A stretch of DNA of 64,000 bases, taken from NCBI GenBank assembly GCA_019059635.1, contig JAGVRJ010000001.1, positions 1,302,001-1,366,000 of the forward strand. Direction: 5' to 3'. This DNA is from Proales similis. Lineage: Eukaryota; Rotifera; Eurotatoria; Ploima; Proalidae. Position 1 is the first letter of the stretch. Each line of letters begins with the position of its first letter. Under the pieces are notes generated by a model. The model made no database searches and had not been told where the DNA came from. It saw only the letters and a program-made list of their open reading frames with translations. The position numbers and the translations under genes were made by a program. This document shows, one piece after another, positions 55,679 to 64,000 of the stretch.

Positions 55679-58600
55679 ATGAATCGCATCTACGCCGTCA
55701 GTGTCGACGGCCGAGTTTTGTATGCGGAAAAGAGCAGCCACTGCTTTCGACCGCTAGACTGTGACGAGCAGGCGCGAGTCAGAGTTAAAAAGCTGAGCAG
55801 CTCGGACTGGTGTTTGTGGTGCATTTCGTCCAGATACGAGCTGCACACATTTGTGTACGAACTCGACGCGCCGCTTGAAGTCGAAGAGGCCATGTACGAG
55901 CATGAGCGCCGCTACAATCTCTTCTCGCCTCATTCGTTCACGCATCACCTGCTGCCTACGGACGGCTACAACTTCAGCTCAATAGACGGGCTCACCAAGC
56001 TCTCAAAGCAAGACTTTCCTCTGCCTTCGTCCAACTGGAGCTGGAAAGCCGACTGGGCTCACGAGCACAATTCCACGAATGTATTTGCCTCTCTTTCTGG
56101 CTCGCTTTCCGCTCGATTCTACTTTATGTCGAACAAAGGGCTGGCAGTATGCGTTCAATTTCATAAATCAGTACTATCCGGTATTTTTCTCGAGCGCGTG
56201 TGTCAGAAGACGCAAATGGACGCGAACCCGAATTTTCAACGCCCATCAGCGTTTTATAAAAGTAGGCCGATTTGAGGAGAGGCTTTAGAGGGCGCTTCGT
56301 CGACTTACCGACTATTCCTTCACCAAGGTGCCTTCACCAAACGAGTCCGAGTTGGCCGTTGACGTGAGCGTGGGCGGTTGGCAGGTGCCCAACGCATCTG
56401 CTGGATCCTTGTCTATTTGGATTGTGACGAGCAAAGGCTCAGTAGGCAACAATCGCTCGAGTGCGCTCTCTCAGACGACGAAAACTAAATCAAATCAAAT
56501 CAAAGCTGTACTTGCGCCAGAAGGTGTCAAAGTCGAATCCGGAAGGCACCGGCTGGCTTCAAGTGGACACTCCTGAAGGTCAAATTGTTCAGCAGTGCAG
56601 CTGCAGTCCTTCGGGTGTGCTCTATGTGGTGGCAGGCAACTCAGTCTACTTGAGAGCAGACGTGACCCGTGAAAGGCCAGAGGGTGTCAAGTGGTGCAAA
56701 CTGGACAGTCAAACTAGCTCATTTAGTCAGGTAGCTGCAGGCCTTGACAGTGTCTGGGCCCTTGATCTGGACGGTAATTTATTCTTTCGGAACGCAATTT
56801 CGCCCGACAATCTGACCGGCAAGAAATGGGTCTACGTTCCTGGCTACTCGACGAGCATATCGGCTAGCCCTCTAAATCAAGTATGTTGGCTCCTGTTCTC
56901 CTCATGTTTCAATTTAATTTAAATTTATTGAATCAAGTTGTGGGTTGTAAACTCGAACGAAAACGGTGCAGTCTACGTCCGAGCTGGCATCGACAAAGAA
57001 AACCGAAGCGGCCTGAGCTGGCGCTGCTTGCATTTGAGCGTTGACCTCTCACAGTCTCGCAAATCGAGTCGGTCAAGTGAAAGAGCAACAACCGCGGATA
57101 AAAGTCAATATTTGACGAGGACAGAATCAGTTGCTGAATCTCAGATGCCAAGAGAAGAGAGCAGCGAGATTCTCTATTTCGATGAAGAGTGCTCAATATA
57201 CGGCGAAGAGGGCACGGACGAGCCGCGAGTTGTGACCAGCGACCAAGTCAGCTTTGGTGATAAGACGAATCAGAGACCAACAGACGAGAGGGACGTAGAG
57301 ACGGTCGAAGCTAATGACGAGTCTTTGGGCGAGTTGGCCAAGCAGTTGAGCTTCAAAGCTCAGAGCGAGGAGCTGAGCAAAACGAACCAAGAGCTAGACG
57401 AGCTGATCGACCGCTACATTCAAGCCGAGAAAGACTCAGAAGAGCGTGCGGAGGAGAGAGGCGACAGTCAACTCGATGACAAAGGCAGAGCTCATTCTGT
57501 ATTGTCACAGTCGAGTGAAAACCAGTCAAACGACGAAGCGTCGAGTAGAGACTTTGAAGAGTTTCTTCTCAAAGCCGACTCGCCAAGCAGCGAGTTTGCA
57601 GAGTCAGACAAAGTCGAGATTCGATACTGCGTTGTTAATTCGTTCAAGACGAGCACAAGCGAGTTGGGCCCGTCGTTCTGGCACGAGAGTGCTGACAAAC
57701 AGAGGCAGACAAACAAAGACAACTCGCAGATAAAATCCGAGTGGCGTCTTCACATTCTCAGCTCTTTGACCAAACGAAATTTGGCCGAGCACGTGAACGT
57801 GGACAAAATATCCACGTTGTACGAGAACGATGTGAGTTGGACTTTTTAAAAGAAGAAAACTTTTTAACAAATTGGTTTGATTTCGTCCAGACAACTTGGA
57901 GTCGACGAGAGGACTTTTGGCTTCTGGGCCCCAATCAACGCGCATCGCCGGTTACACTCGAAGTCATAAACCGGATCCATTCTGATCAAAAGCAGAGTCG
58001 TGCGATTCTAAGAATGAACAAGAAGCGCAGAGGAGGGCTCGTCAAAACGGTACGACTTGGCCAAATCTCACTTCAAACCGTCTGATAACGAGCGGCAATA
58101 CTTCAGCAAGACATCGAGTTCGAGCACATTCTGGGAGTGAGCAAGGCACAGGTGGGCAATTTGACTCAACCGGCGTTCTCGCTCTTCATTCGCGACCAAG
58201 CCGAGCCGTTCCTGTTCGTCTCGATGTCGGAGAAAGTGATGAACGAGTGGCTGGGGCAGATCGCCATCTACTGCTCCAAAATTCTGAACATCACTTCGCT
58301 GCTAAACGCCAGCCTCGCAGTCAGCTTGCACGGCAACGCCTATTTCGTCTACTTTCGCAACAAACTGCCCTACTACATGGCGCAAATCGGTAAATAGGCC
58401 AACTCTGCTTTCGGCCGTTCTACTCAAACAGGCAGCTTTCGTTTTGCTCCAAAGACGGTCACTTTAAACTGATCGAAAAGCACTTTAGCGGACTGACGAT
58501 CGGAGTAGGCGAAGACGGACGCATGTGGCGCCTGCCAATAAACAACAACGAAGCCCTGGAGAATTACAAAGGCATTCAGGAGCAGCACGACGAGGAGGAA

Positions 58601-59709
58601 GTGTACACCTACGAGAATCAGCGATGGAACGCCATCAGCGGCGTGCTGGGCGTGATCAGCAGGGACCCTGGCGGCGGATTTACGTCGATCGGCTTTCCGA
58701 CCGACCGATACAATTGGTCAGACGAGAGCGGCCGTTTTAGGCTGCGCAAAGAAGACTTTGTGATCAAGTCAAAGAGCCACAGCTGGTCAAGCGATTGGCT
58801 CATTGACTACAACGCGCCCGGTGGTGTTGATCAGGACGGGTGGCAATATGCGTTCAACTTCAACACTTCGTATCATCCGATCATGGTCGCAGCTGACTTT
58901 GTTCGGCGAAGACGCTGGTACCGCAAGTACAGCATAAAAAGCTATGGAATGTGGACCGAGCTCAAACAAGCAAATCGCTTCTTGTCCATCTCGTTCGACC
59001 AAGAAATGAACCAGAGTCCTCTGCTGTGGGCGGTGAACCATGACGGTCAAGTTCTGTTCACCTGCATCGAGCCAGCCGCCACTGACTGGAGGTGGCAGCT
59101 GGTCGACGACGCCGAGCGATTCAAATGCATTTCGGTTGGCGTGAACTTGAGAGTTTGGGCCGTTGACAACAAGGGCTTTGTTCATTTGCGTTTCGGCGTC
59201 AGCCATTCGAACTATCTGGGCACCGAGTGGACAAGTGTCAAGTTCAACGACTACCGCGACTCGCTGGTCAAATTCAAAAGCATTAGTGCCGGAAACGAGA
59301 CTGTCTGGGCCATAAGCGAAACGAACGACGTGTATGTGCGCGAGAAAACCTCTAAATCGTTTCCGGAGGGCGTTGGCTGGACGCTAATCTCCAGCAACGT
59401 GTCACATGTCAGCGTCAATCACCGCAACCAAGTAAAACTTGCCAAACAAGAGAACTCAGTTGGCCAGAATCACTTTTCAGCGTCAATTAAGGTCTTTGCG
59501 GTTTCTGCTTCAACTGCTCTCAAACCGAACCGCATCATGTATCGATCGGGAATAACCAGCTCGAACCCGAATGGAGACCAATGGATCGAGTTCACCTATG
59601 TAATCTTTATCTCGACCTGCATTCGCCTGCTCTCAAACTTCTTTTCTCGTAGAACATGGGCTTCAAATACTTTTCGAACCGAGGCGAGCTGATCGAGTTC
59701 AACTATTGA
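55679..59709 (+). CDS. TECPR1: Tectonin beta-propeller repeat-containing protein 1
   Basis: Predicted 1163 residues, almost the human length (1165). Exons 55679-56080, 56139-56261, 56328-56441, 56506-56880, 56938-57831, 57891-58049, 58107-58389, 58455-59431, 59492-59599 and 59653-59709 (1164 codons). TECPR1 is recruited to damaged lysosomes through dysferlin domains that bind sphingomyelin, and it binds ATG5 to drive lipidation of ATG8 proteins. Order: N-terminal tectonin (IYAVSVDGRVLYAE, DWCLW), first dysferlin domain (NWSWKADW, GWQYAFNFINQYYP, CVRRRKWTR), tectonin repeats, an acidic disordered linker (about residues 430-570), PH-like region (EFEHILGVSKAQVG, LFVSMSEKVMNEWLGQI), then the second dysferlin domain (TYENQRWNAISG, PTDRYNWSDESGRF, DFVRRRRWYRKY) and the last tectonin set. 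The first dysferlin domain lacks the NQRW motif (ERRYNLFS instead). AATAAA lies at 59719-59724. Confidence 0.94.
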
Positions 59710-59987
59710 CAATTTGTGAATAAAAAATTCTGCTCTTCTCTTTCAAAAATCTTTCATTGCGATGAATGAGGTGTGAGTAAAAGCCAAGTTTGAATGCTTA
59801 TCTGATACCGCGACTGCTACGAAGAGTATACGCGTCTCGTAGGGTGTGCGAGCGCATGTCTGGATAATGATTTGAATATTTTTAGGCAAAGACTAGTCTT
59901 CAAAGAGAGAGAGAGAGAGCGTGAGAAAGAGAGAGAGAGATAGAAGAAGAAGAACGAGGCGATCGAGATCAGTCAGCCAACTCAGTC

Positions 59988-60918
59988 ATGTCCAGCCAGA
60001 GAGGAAATATCAATCGAACTCGCTCTCAGAAGCATCAGAACTCGAAACAGTTCAAAAACAACCTGCACGACACGAGCAATACGACCAAAATGCTCAACAA
60101 CATGGACATACACGGTCTGTGCAAGCGCTGTCATGAGAAGATCGACTGGCGAATAAAATTCAAGAAATACAAGCCGCTTACGGTGCCCAAGAAATGGTAA
60201 ACACTGCTTTGTGACTTTCGAGCGACAAGGCGAATCCTAAATCTCTGGCCTCAGCGTCAAGTGCTTAGAGAAAAAAGTCAAGTCTGCCTACAACATAGTT
60301 TGCTCTGACTGCGCCCGCTCGCATCATTTGTGCGCCAAATGCGGCAAAAAAGAGGACGAGATTGAGTAAGATTGACCATTAAAGACAACTGCAGTTTTGC
60401 TTAAATTGGGTCTAGTTTCGGGGAGACCCAGGCCGAGCAGAAGAAGACCCAGGAACGGTTTGACCTTGAACTGAAGTTGTTGACGGAGAGAACCCGCCGT
60501 AAGTTCTGCAAGTGTCTCTCTTGCTCTTGAGCCACGTTAGATCTTGGCCATTTAAACAGGAACCGTACTCAGGCTGGTCGAAAGAGGAGATCTGACCGAA
60601 AAAGAATTCATAGAAAATCCGACCAAGTTCGGCAAGCGCAGGGAAGGCGGAGACGATGAGTTTGACGACGATTTCGACGACGAGGACGAGTGCGACGAAG
60701 AGGATGAAGATGAGTGTGACCAAGGTCTAGACGAATCAGGCCAAGATTCATCACTCGAGTCAAAAAGCAAGCAACCGTCTAAGCAGAGAAAAGAGTCAAA
60801 CGACGACGAAGATGACGATGATCAAGAAGCAGACGAGAACGAAAGTGAAGACTACGAAGACTACGAAGACGAAAAAGACGAGGACTACACAAGTGGCGAG
60901 GACGAGTCTGATTCTTAG
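59988..60918 (+). CDS. C9orf85: C9orf85-like protein with a long acidic tail
   Basis: Predicted 253 residues; exons 59988-60196, 60255-60365, 60416-60498 and 60560-60918 (254 codons). It matches the uncharacterised human C9orf85 family: MSSQRGNINRTRSQKHQNSK against MSSQKGNVARSRPQKHQNTF, then LCKRCHEKIDWRIKFKKYKP, LTVPKKCVKCLEKKVKSAYN and CAKCGKKEDE. Paired cysteines (CKRC, CVKC, CSDC, CAKC) suggest zinc binding. After the conserved core comes FGKRREGGDDEF and a run of about 80 residues that is mostly Asp and Glu (DEFDDDFDDEDECDEEDEDE type), much longer than the human acidic end. AATAAA begins only 5 nt after the stop codon. A GA tract at 59909-59940 lies in the promoter. Function is unknown. 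Confidence 0.87.
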
Positions 60919-61296
60919 GCCAAATAAAAGCCGCTTTAGAACTGCGCATTTCTTTATTTTCACATTTCCTCTCGTTTGGCGGTTAAAAAATTGCGTCAAG
61001 CTGCAGAAAATAATTCGCTTCTCTAACGAGCACAACCGTCATTTACCAAACTGGCCGGACTGAAGCCAGACTGAGGTGTCATCAGAATGCGCCTATTCAG
61101 CGCACTCGAATCAAAAGGCTAATTCAGCCGAAATAGATTAAAAAGCAGCCACAGCCACGGATAGAAACCTGAGAGCAAACAACTCCTCTTTTTGTTTATT
61201 TACAAATAAAGCTCTAATTAGAATAGCAAATGCTTGCGCTCGTCTTAGTTCGACGTGTTGGGAGACGAGCCAAGCTGGCCGAACTTGTTTCTGTGT
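60919..61296. other. Convergent 3' spacer of the C9orf85-like gene and FARP
   Basis: Plus-strand AATAAA at 60923-60928 and minus-strand AATAAA (TTTATT at 61195-61200) serve the two genes. No other gene seen. Confidence 0.55.
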
Positions 61297-64000
61297 TTAA
61301 TCGTTGTTCTCCACGAGGCACTGTTTTTGAGCGGCACTCTCAATTACCTCGAGCCATCTAGACCAAAAGCAGTTAGACCAACTATGAAGCAGTCATCGGC
61401 ACTGATTTGTCAGTTACCTGTCGAACGAGTACTGGCTCTCGGCTCGGAAGAAATAGACGTGATTTTTAAACTTGAGCTTGAGTACAAACTCTTTGCTGAT
61501 GCCGTCCTCCTCTGACGGGATGGTCACCGTGTAGCCGAGCAGGGGCAGACTGGCCAACGGAGACTCGTCCTTGAGGCAAGTTTTGTAAAAAAAAAATTTC
61601 TCAACGTTGGGCAACTTGGCCTACCTGATATGTCTTGTAGAAGAACAGACAAAAGTTGGTGTAGACGACCCAGAGCTTTTGCCAGCCGTTGCTGTTTTTA
61701 AACTTGCGCAGTAAGTAGCCGCTGAGCTGATTCATGAACGACCGGTGAATGTCGGTGGCGCTCACACTTGTATTCCGATGCCAGCAGACGTGCATAGTTG
61801 TGTTCGATCGTTGATGGGCGCCGCCAGGACTCTTTGCCGCAGCCGGCTCGTTGGCGAAGCTCGACACTGTGTTCGAAACGGAAGGCGCCTCGCAGGCAGA
61901 TGTGTCTATTTGATCGGCGCTCTCGTTGGCCAGACCAATCGAGTCCAGATTGTTATCCGACGAGCTGTTTGACTTGATGGTGGCGCAAGAAGCTCGGTCG
62001 TCTGCGCCGATCTTCACTTTCTCAATCGCTTCGAAGAGGTCTTGCAGCCACTTTGACTTTTCGCCATTTGACGAGGCAGAGACAAGCAACGATCGATTCG
62101 AACTGTGCACTGTGAACGAGTTGGGTATGTCAATGTGCGGATTGCCGTCTTCGACCTGCACGTTTCGCAAATAGTACTCGCCGTGCACTTTGAACTGGAG
62201 CACTTGATTTGAGCTGCGGGCGCAGTAGAGCAGAATATCGTTGAACTTACAAACACAAGCGAATAGAATAGCTGAAAAGCCCATGACCGAGTCAGAAAGA
62301 GAGAGACAATTACCAGAAAGAACATTCGCTGTTGATAGCCTTTGCGCGAGAGCTTCTGCAGCGAGCCCTCTCGAATGAAGAACTTGAGAGTGGACAAAAC
62401 GTTTTTTGAATGAAATGCTCGAGCTGGCGGCAGCATTCACTTACTCGGGTCAATTGATCTGAGCTCGGAATGAGGTGGTCAATGCCGATGAGATCGCGGC
62501 GAAGCTCAAACAGTTTTTGCTTGTTCTCCTATTTCGTTTTGTTAGTCTGATTTGAACTGTGCTAATCGAGAGGTGCCGATCTCGACTCGCTTACCATCAG
62601 TGGAAGCTTCTCCTGAATCCGGTCCGAGACGAGCTCGATTTGACTGAAAATGCCGAACGTCTCCATATAGTCTGTGTGCTTCACTCCGTAGAAAATGAGC
62701 AGTCCTTGAGTTGGCAGCGGTTAAATTTCGGCGAATGGCTCGCGGCGCATCTGCTTACTTTCAATGATCAGCCTGTAGTGAAGCAAGCGCTGAATCGGCT
62801 TGAGTAAAAGAAGAGTGAACGGCAGATAGCACGACTTGTGGCACTCAAAGTCCCTGTAGAGCGAGTCGAACTTCTTGTTGCGTTTACACGTCAACTCGAT
62901 CTCGCTGAGAACTTGCTCGTAATTATCCGAGTAGATCTTGTAGCTCTAGACGAAGCTCGAGAAATTCAGACCAACGGCTGAGAAGCGGACTTGAACGATC
63001 GGACTTACGTTCAGGATGACGGCTAGAGAGGCGAGCAGATCGCCGATTGTGGGCGTCTCGTCCGAGTTTTTGTTTGTCCAATTGAACAAGCGCTGCTCAA
63101 GGTCCTTGATGAACTTGGTGTGAAATGCGATCATCGGCTGGAGACACTGGGCTGTGAGCGTCTGCTCGTAGTGGCACAGCTCGCTCAGGTCGAAGTTGTT
63201 CTTAATCGTGAACTTGGGAAAGGTGTCGCCGACCAGCTCGAGGTCTTTCAAATAGGTGCGCTCAGTCATGACCAGCTCCTTTAAGAGGTAGTAGGACTCC
63301 TCGAACGACTGCACTCGTTTGCGTTTGAATTCGTCTTCAATGTAAATCGAGTCGCGATCGCCTCTTCGACTCAGCGTGTTGGGCACTTGATAATCAGACA
63401 GAATCACTGGCGTCTGACTGAGAATGCCAGCGGGAGCCGGCGGCAGAGGCTGCTCGTTGATCTGAGGCGAGCAGGAAGTCAACAAGCGACTTTCTGCGGC
63501 CAATACGCTCACCCGTTCTCTCGACTCGTTTGACGCGCGCGGATTCAAATTGGAGTAGAGAATGGTGGCCGCCAGCGAGCATCTCTTTTGTTTATCTATT
63601 CAAAATTGATCGAATTAATTTCGCTGCCAAACAAGCAAGCCCGACCAAGCCTCTGTGTCTCAGTGTGTGTGTGTGTGTGTGTGTGGAACTTTTTGTTTAT
63701 TGAACCTAAATCGACGCGAGTTTGTAGTCTAACAACTCAACATAGACCATTACAGCTGCATGCAGAACATGATATGCGACATACAGATGAGGGCGTTCAA
63801 GCTGGCGGGCCGGCATCGTCCAGTGGCTCGTCTGCTCTTCTCTCGTACTCGCCTTCTTGCTCGATCGCTTTTGGTCCGGCATCGTCTGCCGGAGTCGAAC
63901 TCACAGCAACTAGTCTACGCTCTCTCTTCTCTGGCAAGATGAGATCGAATCGAGCGATCAGCTCACTAAGCTTCACTCGCTCTGACTCGTCAGCTGGCTC
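61297..64000 (-). CDS. FARP: FARP (FERM, RhoGEF and PH domain protein), C-terminal part, 5' end outside window
   Basis: The last 651 codons of a guanine-nucleotide exchange factor for Rho-family GTPases, acting downstream of semaphorin/plexin signals. In-window exons: 63905-64000 (partial), 63009-63584, 62759-62945, 62595-62704, 62445-62528, 62314-62382, 61625-62245, 61418-61569 and 61297-61357. The DH domain has ELVMTERTYLKDLELVGDTF, then QRLFNWTNKN and LKPIQRLLHYRLII. The first PH domain starts FFIREGSLQKLSRKGYQQRM. NTTMHVCWHRNTSVSATDIH precedes the second PH domain (NQLSGYLLRKFKNSNGWQKL, then ASLPLLGYTVTIPSEEDGIS and YFFRAESQYSFDRW). These blocks are nearly identical to human FARP1/2. The FERM domain should lie beyond 64000. 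The exon junction near 63584 and the top exon are less certain than the rest. A (GT)n tract at 63663-63684 is intronic. Confidence 0.92.

Noticed and set aside
33408-59709. A functional cluster for lysosome/ER-export genes (TFG, CLN8 pair, TECPR1 pair)
   Set aside because: Related cell biology, but the genes are on different strands and interrupted by unrelated genes; chance proximity is the simpler reading.

Overview
This is a stretch of animal nuclear genome with compact protein-coding genes. Evidence for a eukaryote: spliced genes with GT-AG introns, mostly about 40-90 nt, AATAAA signals close to stop codons, and families restricted to animals (ephrin, FERM/RhoGEF proteins, ferroportin, NPF, TECPR1, CLN8, LRRFIP). 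The neuropeptide F encoded here has a YYxIVGRPRFamide ending, typical of molluscs, annelids and their relatives, so a small-genome spiralian is my best guess. This rests mainly on that one gene, and no species can be named.

Layout. 1-2.8 kb: intergenic, GA-rich. 2.8-5.0 kb (-): FRMD3/5-type FERM protein. 5.6-6.7 kb (-): intronless actin, divergent from CLHC1 (+, 7.0-9.1 kb). 9.8-11.4 kb (-): intronless BCKDK. 13.0-16.0 kb (+): LRRFIP with two alternative last exons. 16.4-17.2 kb (-): PABPN1, divergent from CHAF1B (+, 17.4-19.0 kb). 19.5-21.5 kb (+): ferroportin. 22.7-25.2 kb (-): Sp-type zinc-finger factor. 25.8-27.2 kb (-): an orphan gene. 27.4-28.8 kb (-): a short dynein-adaptor-like coiled coil. 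28.8-32.2 kb: intergenic. 32.2-33.1 kb (+): HSL-type alpha/beta hydrolase. 33.4-35.1 kb (+): TFG. 35.2-36.8 kb (-): two small secreted-precursor genes, both ending in an EF-hand; the second encodes neuropeptide F. 37.9-40.1 kb (+): two tandem CLN8 genes. 40.3-41.1 kb (-): a single-Ig, probably GPI-anchored protein. 41.1-49.2 kb: gene-poor, rich in simple repeats. 49.2-49.9 kb (-): intronless ephrin. 50.6-52.0 kb (+): a half-length TECPR1 paralog. 52.2-55.2 kb (-): GPATCH1. 55.7-59.7 kb (+): full-length TECPR1. 60.0-60.9 kb (+): C9orf85-like gene. 61.3-64.0 kb (-): the C-terminal part of FARP, running off the window.

Most genes are ordinary housekeeping or signalling genes with no operon-like relationship. 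The exception is the 35.2-36.8 kb pair. The NPF precursor continues after its GKR amidation/cleavage site into a canonical EF-hand, and its neighbour 0.8 kb away has the same plan (signal peptide, KR, about 35-38 residues, EF-hand) without an NPF peptide. Each has an intron of phase 2 that splits an arginine codon at or next to the cleavage region. This calcium-binding neuropeptide precursor pair is the most notable and possibly undescribed feature here.

Exon models were built by hand from splice-site consensus, reading frame and recalled family alignments. Summed exon lengths are whole numbers of codons for every complete multi-exon gene, which supports the models, but no transcript evidence was available.
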